Shown here in pieces: positions 25,983 to 35,652 of a stretch of 64,000 bases of DNA (its first letter is position 1; each line of letters begins with the position of its first letter). Source of the stretch: Endozoicomonas montiporae CL-33. Lineage in GTDB: Bacteria; Pseudomonadota; Gammaproteobacteria; Pseudomonadales; Endozoicomonadaceae. The notes beneath the pieces are model-generated. The model was not told the origin of the DNA, searched no databases, and saw only the letters and a list, made by a program, of their open reading frames with translations. The DNA lies in contig NZ_CP013251.1 in NCBI RefSeq assembly GCF_001583435.1, positions 2,315,617 through 2,379,616 of the forward strand, in the 5' to 3' direction. The position numbers and the translations under genes are program-made.

Positions 25983-27707
25983 GTGCCTGTCAGAAAACCT
26001 CAGAAAATTCGCAGCGAATTCTGGCTGTCATGCACCCATCGCAGCTGAATTCTACTGTTATGGCAAGTAGAGGCTATTTTTTGTACTCAGCAGCGTGAAG
26101 TAAAAGCAAAAATGCCACTTCTGAAGCGTGCAAAACCCTCATGCCAGGCATGATAAAACAAAAACTGACCGGTAGCTGGCTGAAAAGCTATTGACGATCT
26201 CTGGTCAGAAGAAGTTTGCCCAACCGTTTCAGATTGCCGGCAACAACAGCCAGTGCAACGTATCGCTTAAAGCCCTCAATGCCTTTATCCGGACACTTAT
26301 CGAGGCCGTTGGATTCCAATGCATTTATATCCGACTCCACGGCTGAGTGTTTTCTTTTTGCCCGGATAAATTCCAGATGGGTTTCACGCTTTTTGTCACT
26401 GGCTGACAGTCTGCCTTTCTTGGGCAGAACCGGACGTTCAAGAAGAGCTTCCAACTTCTCAAGATTGTCCGGGCTCCAGAAACCCTTGTCGTAGCTCACC
26501 TGATTCAATGCTGGAAACCGCTTTTTAGCATCTTCTGCCATAGGTACAGTAACCTGGTCGTCTGTTTGCTTTTGCATGACCTGATGATGCAAAGTAAAAC
26601 CAAATTGATCCTGTAGCACGCAAACTCGTAGCCCCAGTTCTACCGGTGTACCGGCCTTGCCTTTGCTGATCCACTCGGTGTGTGGTTCAAAAATCGAGAA
26701 TATCTTCTCGCTATGGGGAATCTGTTCGTGCTCAATAACTCGCCGGTAAATCAGAGCTATCTGGTGCTTGCCGTGAGCAATGTGGTATTTGAGATTTTCC
26801 AGCCTTGGTTCATCGGGTTGTTTCTTCACCAACAAAGACAAGGTCACTTCCGCCTTGTGCAGAACGGCGCTGCTGTACTTGATGTACTCAACATGAGCCA
26901 TCTCAATATCGTGCTGTCGCAGGCGCTTTTTCAGCTCACAGGAAGCGCCGGAGTGTTTCAGGTTCCGCGCTTTGTGGTAACGCTTACGGTGTTGATTCTT
27001 GAGATATTCACGCTGGCGCCACCCCGGAAGCTGGTATTGTTCAGCAAGGGTTGATGCAAACTCGATACTTTTACGGCAAGCATCGCTCAACAGGCTGATA
27101 TCCGTAGGGAAGTGGACATCGGTTTTAACTACGAACGAATCGGCACGGCCATGTAACGGTTCGTCTTTTTTTTAACCAGCATATGGCCTGCTGCCACGAC
27201 GACCTGATTGATCTGATCGAGAATTTCAGGGGTGAAGTGGCTGATATTATCCTGCAATGTCTGTATATGGTAAGAGCGCGAACAGTAAGGACCGTGGCCA
27301 AGCATTTGTCTAAGAGAACCATGTTCATTGGCAAGCTCTCTCAGACGGTCGTAGTCGCAGTTAGTAACCAAACGAAGTGTGCCAAGCACCAGTATTTTCC
27401 AGAACTCCATACCGGGACGACCATTGTTCTGGTCAGTGGTGGTCATGGTATCGAGTACCTGAAAAACCTGATTACGCAGTTCGATATTTGTCCATATGTG
27501 CTGTAAAGCCCGCAATAGCCGGGGAATATCGTCCCTCGATTTGGCGTCGAAGGTGATGGCAGAGATATCAATCTCTCCCAGCTGCATTTGTGGGTTGATG
27601 GTTTGGCACATAAATTGAGAAAAACAGCCTGTTTTGGGAAATCTTCATGAACTATATGGGGCTGCAGGCTTCTGTATTCAAGTGCTTGAGGGTTTCCGGA
27701 CAGGCAC
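25983..27707 (-). mobile_element. ISNCY-type insertion sequence, copy 2 (1725 bp)
   Basis: Same ends and length as copy 1, flanked by the 6-bp duplication TACATA at 25977-25982 and 27708-27713. The undisturbed target is visible in the leader at about 30410-30430. Confidence 0.93.
26188..27611 (-). CDS. ISNCY-type transposase, copy 2, with the same A8 frame switch
   Basis: Two overlapping frames (27611 to 27129 and 27090 to 26188) joined at eight adenines, positions 27166-27173 on the plus strand. It differs from copy 1 in only a few residues (MCQTINP for MRQTINP; YCSRS for YCTRS). Retention of the same switch in a copy with separate point changes is compatible with a functional -1 frameshift. 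Confidence 0.8.
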
Positions 27708-27937
27708 TACATAGAGAAAAACAGCCTGTTTTCATGGTTTTTGGGTGTCTTCTTGTAAGTTATTGATTTTTTATTTTCCTGTTGTTTCAGGGCTTCACAA
27801 GCTTGCCAGATACCCTGTCGTTTAAATGATGCTCTACTCTTTGTCCGTCATACAACAGGGGCTTGCATCAACAATTCCTGCAAGACGTTGTGATTAAATA
27901 ATACCGCACGAATGATTAGAGAGGGTAGGGGGCAGTT

Positions 27938-30019
27938 ATGGACACTGTTATTTTCAGCGGCCTTCTGGCACTGATGGCATTTATTGCAGGTGCCGGGTTA
28001 GCCATGTCGAGAGCTAAAAATCAGCAGGGTGAACAGCAAGCTGAACTGAAACAATCACGACTGGAACGTGAGCGCCTTACGCAACAGTTAGATAATGCCG
28101 TAGAAGAGCAAAGGCAACAGGAGCAGGCATTACTGGACAGCCGAATTACCTGCGAACGCACGGAAACGGAAAAGCAGGCCTGCATTGATAATCTGGCTCG
28201 TGTCGAGCAGGCATTCACAGAACTCAGTACAAAAGCCGATGCTTTGCAGGTTTCGGAACAAACTGCAAAAGAGCTGTCGGCAACCGCAAAAGAATCCTCG
28301 GAGCAACTCGGTCAGAAGCTGGCTGATACCAGTGAGCGCCTGAAGGCGTTGCAGGAAAAATACGACGATGTTTTAAATCGAGAGCAGCAGGCGCGTGAAG
28401 CCGCCACTAAAGCGTCTGAAACCGTTGAACAAATGTTGATGCAAAAACAGGAGCAACAACAGGCCTATCAGGAACGTGTTGGTGACCTGAATGAGCGAGT
28501 CAGTGGGCTTCAGAAAGAGATTGGGGACAATGTAAATACTCACAATCTGCTGGGTCAGCAGCTTTCTGAAAGTCGGGAAGCGTTAAATAAGGCAGAAACC
28601 CGTCTGGAAGAACAGGTTGCAAGCCTGGAAAATCGTAAAGTATGGTTTGATGATGCGCTCCAGGAAAAAGAACAGAGAATTGCAACGTTGGAAACACAGA
28701 TTAAAGATCAGGCCAGTGTACGCACCCATCTTGAGCAGCAGCTTTCTGAAAGCCGTCAGGTTGTAAAAAAGATTGAGGCCGAGCTTGATGCCCAGAATAA
28801 AAACGCCGGTCATTACAAAAGCTGGTGGGAGAAAAGCCAGCAGGATCTGGATGCGAAACATACCGAGTACAGCACGCTTTTGGAGCAGCACACCCGTCTG
28901 ACGACCGAACTTGATCAACGGGAGCAGCATTTCAAAGAACAGTTTGATCAGTTGGAACTGAACCGGAAAACCCTGAAAAAAGAGTTTGAACACCTTGCCA
29001 ACGAGGTGCTGGAAAAGAAAGGCCGTAACTTCAAAGAGCTGAATAAAGAAAGCTTGCAGAACCTGCTGAACCCGATTCAGGCAGAAATGAAAGGTTTTCG
29101 GGATAAGGTGGAAAAGATTCATGAAAGGGATTCCGAGCAGCGTATTCAGCTGAAAACGGAAATGGAAAGTTTGCAAAAACTGAATCAGGACATCACTGAA
29201 AAAGCGGACAAGCTGGCAACGGCACTGCAAGGACAGAAGAAAACCCAGGGTAACTGGGGCGAACTGATGCTGGAAAATGTGCTGGACAGTTCCGGTTTAA
29301 GACTGGGGGTGGATTACAAACGGGAAGTTAGTCTGAAGTCGGAAGACGGGCAACAGCAACGGCCTGATGCCATCGTATACCTGCCTCAGAATAAACATAT
29401 GGTGATTGACGCCAAAACGTCGCTGGTGTCCTATACCGAATATGTTAATGCCGAGACTGACGTAGTCCGGCAGCAGGCACTGGCAGCCCATGCAAAGGCT
29501 GTGAGTGACCGGATTACCGAACTGGCCGACCGGAATTATTATAAATTGCCGGGGCTGAACTCACCCGAAATTGTCATTATGTTTGTGCCTATTGAGTCGG
29601 CTTACGTTGAAGCGTTGAAATACGATGATTCACTGTATCAGCGAGCGATTGAGCAGAATGTGCTGGTTGCGACACCAACCACTTTGCTGACCAGTCTGAA
29701 TATTGTACGACAGCTGTGGCGTTTTGAAGAGCAGAATAAACACACGGCAGAGCTCGCCAGCAGGGCAGAGCGGTTTTACAACAAATTGAATGGTTTTTTA
29801 ACCAGTATGCAGGCGGTTGGCAATCAACTGGATAAAGCCAAAGACAGTTATCTCAAGGCGTTTGGGCAGCTGTATACCGGTAAAGGGAATCTGATTAAGC
29901 AGGCTTCAGAATTCAGGGATTTAGGAGTATCGGTCAGAAAAGAGCTGCCGGACGAGCTGGTAGACCGCGCCCATTTGGAGTTGGAACACTTACCGGAGAA
30001 AGCAGCCGCAGAAAGCTGA
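27938..30019 (+). CDS. rmuC: RmuC family DNA recombination protein
   Basis: RmuC proteins limit inversion at inverted repeats and have a nuclease-like C-terminal domain. The 693-aa protein has an N-terminal membrane anchor (VIFSGLLALMAFIAGAGLAM), about 350 residues of coiled coil, and the RmuC domain at about 400-670 (GNWGELMLENVLDSSGLR, KHMVIDAKTSLVSYTEYV, YYKLPGLNSPEIVIMFVPIESAY, LLTSLNIVRQLWRFEEQNKHT). The coiled coil is longer than in E. coli RmuC (475 aa). DAKTSL resembles the PD-(D/E)XK core. The gene lies between CRISPR arrays 2 and 3, divergent from array 2 across a shared leader, and ends in a terminator that abuts array 3. Confidence 0.92.
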   Translation: MDTVIFSGLLALMAFIAGAGLAMSRAKNQQGEQQAELKQSRLERERLTQQLDNAVEEQRQQEQALLDSRITCERTETEKQACIDNLARVEQAFTELSTKADALQVSEQTAKELSATAKESSEQLGQKLADTSERLKALQEKYDDVLNREQQAREAATKASETVEQMLMQKQEQQQAYQERVGDLNERVSGLQKEIGDNVNTHNLLGQQLSESREALNKAETRLEEQVASLENRKVWFDDALQEKEQRIATLETQIKDQASVRTHLEQQLSESRQVVKKIEAELDAQNKNAGHYKSWWEKSQQDLDAKHTEYSTLLEQHTRLTTELDQREQHFKEQFDQLELNRKTLKKEFEHLANEVLEKKGRNFKELNKESLQNLLNPIQAEMKGFRDKVEKIHERDSEQRIQLKTEMESLQKLNQDITEKADKLATALQGQKKTQGNWGELMLENVLDSSGLRLGVDYKREVSLKSEDGQQQRPDAIVYLPQNKHMVIDAKTSLVSYTEYVNAETDVVRQQALAAHAKAVSDRITELADRNYYKLPGLNSPEIVIMFVPIESAYVEALKYDDSLYQRAIEQNVLVATPTTLLTSLNIVRQLWRFEEQNKHTAELASRAERFYNKLNGFLTSMQAVGNQLDKAKDSYLKAFGQLYTGKGNLIKQASEFRDLGVSVRKELPDELVDRAHLELEHLPEKAAAES

Positions 30020-30076
30020 TTTTTAGACGTTGACCAGCAAGGCTGTTTTGCCAGATCCTTTGTTGTCTGATTGATC

Positions 30077-30116
30077 AAAGCAGGTTTCTCTGGAGAGGGG
30101 GAGCCTGCTTTTTTTG
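30077..30116 (+). terminator. Rho-independent terminator after rmuC
   Basis: Stem AAAGCAGG / CCTGCTTT followed by a run of T. The T run merges into the degenerate terminal repeat of array 3, so it could also stop rightward readthrough into the array. Confidence 0.8.
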
Positions 30117-30353
30117 TTAGTCCCTTCAAAGTCAGGGCAGTTCCGGAACCATAACAAGAATGTTTATGAGTTAGCAAGAACGTCTTAATCCCTTCAAAGT
30201 CAGGGCAGTTCCGGAACTTATCTCAAAGCGCGAAAGCGAATTGAAAGAGTCTTAATCCCTTCAAAGTCAGGGCAGTTCCGGAACGTCATTACCTGATTGG
30301 TCAGGGCGTTGCTCCAGGTCTTAATCCCTTCAAAGTCAGGGCAGTTCCGGAAC
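30114..30353 (-). CRISPR. CRISPR array 3, four repeats, three spacers
   Basis: Repeats at 30114 (degenerate start), 30182, 30249 and 30318; spacers of 32, 31 and 33 nt. Same repeat subtype (TG) and direction as array 2, with the leader to the right at 30354. Confidence 0.95.
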
Positions 30354-30530
30354 CCCAGAGCCCAAATAGTACTTTAGATTCATAGGCTTGCAAAGGGGGT
30401 TAGCAAACACTGTATAAATACATAGTGAAAAACAGCCTTTTTTCATGGTTTTTGGGTGTCTTCTGCTAAGGGGTCCTGTAAGTCATTGATATTTGTTTTG
30501 AGAGCTATTTCTATTATTTCACAAGCTTGT
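30354..30530 (-). promoter_or_regulatory. CRISPR leader of array 3, divergent to cas2
   Basis: Intact leader of 177 bp with all conserved blocks, ending with ACAAGCTTGT at 30521-30530. The first cas2 start codon lies 62 bases beyond this palindrome in the opposite direction, so array 3 and the adaptation genes share one control region. Confidence 0.82.
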
Positions 30531-30591
30531 CTGAGTACAAAATGGGTTGCATTTCATTAGACTGTATCCGGTCAACACGGGAGTCATCGTC

Positions 30592-30870
30592 ATGTCTGCC
30601 AAACCATGGATTGTTTGTTATGACATCAGTAATAACAAAAACAGAAACCGGGCACTCTATCGTTTGCGCAAATTATGCGACGGTCGTCAAAAATCGGTAT
30701 TCGAATGCTGGTTCACAGAAGCTGAGCTGACTGAACTGTATGAACAATTGCTGCCGTTAATTGATGAAGGTGATTCCTTTTTTTGTTTGCCTGTCAGCCG
30801 TAGCCGTTCGGTTATTCGTCTGGGGCAGGCAGAATCTCTGCTGTTCAGTGATATGTTGCTGGTGGCCTGA
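30592..30870 (+). CDS. cas2: Cas2, first copy
   Basis: Partner of Cas1 in spacer integration. The 92-aa protein reads MSAKPWIVCYDISNNKNRNRALYRLRKLCDGRQKSVFECWFTEAELTELYEQL; the YDIS Asp and the LRKLCDGRQKSVFEC helix-strand are typical of Cas2. The ATG at 30592 is preferred over an earlier in-frame start because the protein then begins just before the conserved first strand. It is followed after one base by cas1 (TGATATG). Confidence 0.93.
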   Translation: MSAKPWIVCYDISNNKNRNRALYRLRKLCDGRQKSVFECWFTEAELTELYEQLLPLIDEGDSFFCLPVSRSRSVIRLGQAESLLFSDMLLVA

Positions 30871-30871
30871 T

Positions 30872-31816
30872 ATGACTCATCTGATTATTAATGATCGTGT
30901 TGCATCACTGGAGTGTCAGGCTCAGGCGTTACTGATTCGTATGCAGGATAAACCTCCTCTGGCTATTCCACTGAGAAGACTGGATACACTGGTATTGTTG
31001 CATTCAGTGGATATTCCTAGCCGTTTGATCAGCACCTTGCAGCAGTTGGGTATTTCTCTGGTGTATATCAATACCCACACCTTGTCTCGCAGTTTTACCA
31101 TTGCACCTCCCGGTTCAACACTGGCTATTCGTAAACGCATGCAGTTGATGCTGCTTAATGACCGGCAACAGCAAGTTGATATGGTTCGCTTCTCGCTTGA
31201 GGTCAAATTTCAGCGCATGCTCAGTGTTATTGAAGAATGTTACAAGTCTCGTAAAGAGCAGCAGCGCCCCCTTTTTTCTGCAAAAACTCTGGTTCAGCAG
31301 TGTCGAACCGGCCTGTCAGAGGCTGCTTCGCTGAATGAACTCAGAGGGCTTGAAGGTAAAGCTCAGCAAGGGTGGTTCAGGGCTTATCAATACCTGTTGC
31401 CCGACAGCCTTGGTTTTATCCGGCGACAGCGAAGACCACCACGAGACCCGGTCAATGCACTGCTATCACTGACGTATATGCGAATTTATTTGTTGTCCTG
31501 GCAAGTGGCATTGAGCACAGGTCTGGAGCCTTCCATTGGTTTTTATCATGAATCGGCTCCGAACCGGCAATCACTGGCCTGTGATTTAATGGAACCTTTG
31601 CGGCCTCTTGCCGAGCTGTTTGTGATGCGTATATTTAACCGGCAAAGACTGAGGTCGAGAGATTTTTATTCGTGCCAGCAGGGGTGTTTCCTCAAGAAGG
31701 AAGCCTTAACTCAGTTTCAGTCAGACTTTGAAGATCAGTGTGTGGTATGGCAGCGGCTGTTATGGGTGTACGCCAGAAAAATTATTCAACTGACTGATGA
31801 GGCAGAACATCGATGA
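30872..31816 (+). CDS. cas1: Cas1, first copy, all catalytic residues present
   Basis: Integrase of the adaptation complex, 314 aa. The N-terminal beta domain (THLIINDRVASLECQ...PLRRLDTLVLL...STLQQLGISLVYI) is followed by the helical domain with the catalytic residues Glu161 (LRGLEGKA), His226 (IGFYHES) and Asp238 (LACDLMEPLRPLAE); RDPVNALLSLTY is also typical. It overlaps the second cas2 by four bases (ATGA). It is only moderately like the second Cas1 and is not a recent duplicate. With cas1b broken, this is the only intact integrase gene in the window. Confidence 0.94.
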   Translation: MTHLIINDRVASLECQAQALLIRMQDKPPLAIPLRRLDTLVLLHSVDIPSRLISTLQQLGISLVYINTHTLSRSFTIAPPGSTLAIRKRMQLMLLNDRQQQVDMVRFSLEVKFQRMLSVIEECYKSRKEQQRPLFSAKTLVQQCRTGLSEAASLNELRGLEGKAQQGWFRAYQYLLPDSLGFIRRQRRPPRDPVNALLSLTYMRIYLLSWQVALSTGLEPSIGFYHESAPNRQSLACDLMEPLRPLAELFVMRIFNRQRLRSRDFYSCQQGCFLKKEALTQFQSDFEDQCVVWQRLLWVYARKIIQLTDEAEHR

Positions 31817-32118
31817 CTAAAGCAAAAGACTGGCTAATTTGCTACGACATTTGTCAACCGGGAAGGCTGACGAAGGTTCAGAAGTTGTTACGACAGGAAG
31901 CGTTTTGTTTACAACGGTCTGTGTACTTTGCCCGGCTAACACAGCGGGATCTTGAAAATCTGATCGGTGAGCTTGAGCAGATAATAGACTCGCGTTGCGA
32001 TGATCTTCGCTTATTTCCACAAAACGCTGATGCAGCGATCCGGTGGTGTGGAAAGCCTTTGTTTCCTGAGGGGATCTCCTTTAGTGCGGGGCCGAGGCTT
32101 GTTGCTATTTCGCCCTGA
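31813..32118 (+). CDS. cas2: Cas2, second copy
   Basis: The 101-aa protein MTKAKDWLICYDICQPGRLTKVQKLLRQEAFCLQRSVYFARLTQRDLENLIGELEQII has the Cas2 fold pattern with the YDI Asp and the QRSVYF strand. It is clearly diverged from the first Cas2 (longer, different C-terminus RCDDLRLFPQNAD). Its ATG overlaps the cas1 stop, and cas1b follows after 88 bases. The order suggests two Cas1-Cas2 pairs encoded head to tail. Confidence 0.92.
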   Translation: MTKAKDWLICYDICQPGRLTKVQKLLRQEAFCLQRSVYFARLTQRDLENLIGELEQIIDSRCDDLRLFPQNADAAIRWCGKPLFPEGISFSAGPRLVAISP

Positions 32119-32537
32119 CATCAGCACTGTGAGGCTTCTGACGGGTAGGAGGGCATCAATCTTTCATTATTACCTGTAATGATTTGCCTGCAATGGGAGG
32201 TGGGCAATGGAGACGCTTTATATCACCCGAAAAAATACAGCATTGAGCATCCGTCAGGGGCAGCTTGACGTGTTGACTGATGATAAACGCTTTTCAGTCA
32301 ACATTGATCGTCTGCAACGGATGTTTATTCTTGCCGACATCTCGTTGAACACGTCGATCCTTCATAACCTCTCCACGCATGGTGTTTGTTTGTTTTTTGG
32401 CAATGAACGGGTTAACAGCCATCCAATCGCGATGGTGCCAGAACCGGTGCATTGCGTTTATCGACGACGAGGGCAGTATTTGCGTATAGCGCATGAACCA
32501 ACCTGTCTGAGGCAGGCGAAAGGGTTAGTACATTACA

Positions 32538-34185
32538 CTCGATGCTGCAGTTTTACCTAAACAAGTAACGTATTTATCTCGATTCTAAGCTGCATCTAAA
32601 AGTTTAAACTTCCGGGCGTGTGCTTTGAGTGAGTCAGTTGCCTTTTGTTCTCCCAGGTCTCTACCAGCCATATGCCTGCTCGACTCCCGCTTGGGCAAAG
32701 TATGCTCTAAGGCTAAGGCCAGAGCCTTAAGCTCGGTATCTGGATCTTCCGATTCAACCACTGATTTCACCGTAGCAAGCAAGGCTTCTGCATTGAGGCG
32801 TTCGATCAGACAGCCTGCGGGCATTCCGGCCTGTTTGTTTTTCAGTAGGACGAATTGCTCAGGGTGCAGTAACAGCATGTGTTCGCACAGCAGGCTCAGG
32901 ATCACGCCGCGCTGCGATCCGTCAGCACCTTGCTGTTTGCTCAACCTGTTCCAGCCACAATGAGCTTTCCAGTCTTGAATGAAAACCTCGACCAACCACC
33001 TCAAGGTGTAAATCCTGGCTATGTCGGTATGCCGCCATGACATATCTGAAGCCACCAGATAGCGATAATCCTCTTCACCCTCATACTTCAGGGCAATAAC
33101 AAAACGTCTTTTCCCATGAGCCTTAACATACAGCCGAGCAGCCAGCATCGTGACCTGCTCTTCTTTGCCACCGCGTATTATGAGTTGAGTTTCAGCGCCT
33201 TTCTGGCGCGAAAAGTAAGCTTTGAGAGTCGCTTCCGAGTGGTTTCGGTTGGATACTTTCTGATTCGAGCGCAGTTGGCTGACAACCTGGGCTCCGCCTG
33301 TTATTTCCGCAGCCTTATCCATAAAGTCTCCTGTGCCATACAGTGCATCAGCGAGAATTGCTTTGATCGTAATGTTGGGAAACGAATCAACAAATTCTTG
33401 CAGCATAACCAGCGTCAACGACTGCATGGTGGGGTAACGAACATGATCTGGCTCAGGACGGTTCGGTCGTTCTTTTTTCTGAATGCCTTGCTTCCTGAGC
33501 GCCTTGTCTTTCTTCCTCCATGCAGATAACTCAGGGTCAGGAATATAAAAGCGAAACCCTACTGGAAAGGTAGCTACTTCAGTAACGAGCACCATAAACA
33601 CCAGTTCCTGCCCATTAAAATAACCACCTGTTGATTTGTCTTTTATCTTATGGGCACCGTCGATTTTTGAAGTCCTTTTAGTGCGCTTTTTTTCCTGTAT
33701 CGTCGATAGCAAGGGTTCCACTTTGTATTCCATAGCGTAGAAGAATATTTCTGACGCTGGCCTGTAGCAGGCTTTGCCATGCAATTTCTGCTTGATAAAA
33801 CATCCAGCACAGACGGGTCGCTTTGAATCTGCCTAAGCTTCTGCGCTCAAAAGCAGCCCAGTTAATAGTTTTAGTTACCACGATTCCCATGATAAAAACG
33901 CCCAGTGCCACTTTCTGGGATCTACTCAACTGCGCAGAGGAATTGATGGACTTGAGCGAATCATTCAAAGCATCCAGAAAGGCAGTGACAAACGGGTAAT
34001 GGGCGAATTAGCAAGATACGACACTTGACGGTTATTAAGTTCCTATGAGATCTTACCTCCAACCTGCTGCTGTGGCTATGATGGAATCTCGCAAGGCTTG
34101 AATTCGGAGCTGCAGTAGTAGTCTGCTCTTATGCCACCCTGCCATTTCCTGCTCTCCCTCAAATATCAAAAACTGCAGCATCGAG
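32538..34185 (-). mobile_element. IS4-type insertion sequence, copy 2 (1648 bp)
   Basis: Ends CTCGATGCTGCAGTTTT in inverted orientation, flanked by the 5-bp duplication TTACA at 32533-32537 and 34186-34190, inside the second cas1. Confidence 0.93.
32585..33968 (-). pseudogene. IS4-type transposase, frameshifted copy
   Basis: Same protein as at 10853 but split: the N-terminal part (from MNDSLKSINSS at 33968) ends soon after LAIDDTGKKAH, and the rest is in another frame. The cause is visible: seven adenines here (33685-33692 region on the plus strand as T7) against six in copy 1. This copy is probably inactive unless slippage on the run restores it. Confidence 0.85.
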
Positions 34186-34667
34186 TTACAAGTTGAGCCG
34201 TCAGTATCTCTGGTTGATTTCTATGGGGTGCCACTGTGAAGCTGTGAAAATGTCACAGATTCTGGACACAAGAAAGCGACAACGACCAAATAAGCAAACC
34301 CTCCTGGGTTTGGAGGGTTCCGGAGCCAGGTTAGTGTATCAGGCTATTCAGAAAATGCTGCCTGAGAGTTGGCATTTTCACGGTCGTAATCGCCGACCAC
34401 CTGAAGACCCTGTTAATGCCTTGTTATCACTGGGGGCTACCTGTCTTTACCAACTGGCTATTGCAGCATTGAGTGGCAGAGGATTGGATTGTCACGCAGG
34501 GTTTTATCATGTTCCCTGTTCCGGACGAGCGTCACTGGCTTGTGATCTGGTGGAAGTTGTACGACCTGTTCTGGAAGCGTTTGTTGTCAAACAGATTATG
34601 ACAGGTGTATTTGCTCCCCATGATTTTTCTTCTTCAGCAACAAAAGGGTGCAGGTTGACCAGAAAAG

Positions 34668-35522
34668 GGTAGTGGCACAGTTCTGTGATTCTAGCCCTGT
34701 CTGCTAAAATACGACATTCGGCAACTTTGAAAAATGCGGTTTAAAAATGTGCCTTACGCAAGTCCTCTGTACAACATGTGGCAGTAACCAAGTTCGGCCT
34801 TTCGGATACAGCACTCATGATGTTCCACGATACTATTGCTGTAATGACAAATGTGAAATCAAAACCTTCATGCTTGAATATCGCTACAAGGCCTGTGAGC
34901 CTGGCGTTAAAGAAAAAATCATCGATATGGCAATAAATGGCAGCGGAATCAGGGATACAAGTAAAGTACTCGGAATAAGCAAGACAACAGTAATAAAGAC
35001 TCTTAAAAAAAAGAAAGCGGTCTGGTAAAGGTCAACCCAAATATTCAAACTATTGATCTCAAGTCAGATGCAATTATTCATGTAGGGCTTGTCTGCCAAG
35101 AGGCTGAGCTAGATGAGCAGTGGTCGTATGTTCATGATAAATCGAACCAACGCTGGCTTTGGTATGCTGTTGATCACGCTACAAATACCGTGCTTGCTTA
35201 TGTTTTCGGAAAACGGAAAGATGAAGTTTTTAAAGAACTCAAAACACTTCTGAAGCCATTTGGTATTAATAAATTTTACACCGATGATTGGGGAGCCTAT
35301 GAGCGACACCTTGATGAAAACATGCATATTATTGGTAAAGCAAACACTCAGAAGATAGAGCGTAAAAACCTTAATTTTCGGACTTGGATTAAACGGTTGG
35401 CCAGAAAGACAATTTGTTTTTCAAAGCTCGAAAAGATGCACGATATTGTTATTGGATTATTGATTAATAAAGTTGAGTTTGGGGTCAATATTCACGCGAT
35501 ATAACAGTTCTGGCCCACTACC
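34668..35522 (+). mobile_element. IS1-type element, copy 1 (855 bp)
   Basis: Ends GGTAGTGGCACAGTTCTG and (complement of right) GGTAGTGGGCCAGAACTG, with an 8-bp duplication CAGAAAAG at 34660-34667 and 35523-35530, inside cas1b. Confidence 0.92.
34747..35504 (+). CDS. IS1-type InsA-InsB' transposase via -1 frameshift
   Basis: InsA part (34747-35028, 93 aa) has a CxxC...C zinc motif (CTTCGSNQV..YYCCNDKC) and an HTH (MAINGSGIRDTSKVLGISKTTVIKTLKKKK). The InsB frame carries the DDE domain: DEQWSYVHDKSNQRWLWYAVDH, INKFYTDDWGAYERHL and IERKNLNFRTWIKRLARKT. The run of eight A in CTTAAAAAAAAGAAAG near 35003-35012 is the expected slip site; a -1 shift yields 252 aa. Both copies are the same. Confidence 0.88.
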
Positions 35523-35652
35523 CAGAAAAGGTCAGTCTGTCTGGTTTCCACTATGGAATGGGTTTGCCAGCCAAGCCCGTAAAAGGCTCGACTTTATGGC
35601 TTTGCGTTGGGCGCAGGCGGCTGAGAATAGTTTTTCTGATGGTGTTTTGTAA

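Larger units (their letters stand above)
25912..27806 (-). promoter_or_regulatory. CRISPR leader of array 2, split by ISNCY copy 2
   Basis: The array-proximal 71 bp (25912-25982) and the distal 93 bp (27714-27806) match one continuous leader at 30354-30530. The insertion falls in the CACTGTATAAATACATAG block. The distal part ends with the palindrome-like ACAAGCTTGC at 27797-27806, beyond which lies rmuC in the opposite direction. Confidence 0.82.
32207..35652 (+). pseudogene. cas1: Cas1, second copy, broken by IS4-type and IS1-type insertions
   Basis: Exons-like remains at 32207-32537, 34191-34667 and 35531-35652. Removing both elements and one copy of each duplication (TTACA; CAGAAAAG) gives one frame of 309 aa. 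The parts show the beta domain (LYITRKNTALSIRQGQ..VNIDRLQRMFILADI), then LLGLEGSGARLVYQ, DPVNALLSLGATCLYQLAI, AGFYHVPC and SLACDLVEVVRP with Glu, His and Asp. All active-site residues survive in sequence, but no full protein can be made. GGGAGGT precedes the ATG. The stop codon touches the remnant end of array 4. Confidence 0.92.

Noticed and set aside
28583..29230. Minus-strand open frame of 215 codons inside rmuC
   Set aside because: Rich in Phe and Leu as expected for the complement of a coiled-coil gene; a shadow.
29848..30177. Minus-strand open frame across the end of rmuC and array 3
   Set aside because: Composed of antisense rmuC and one CRISPR repeat; no start signal.
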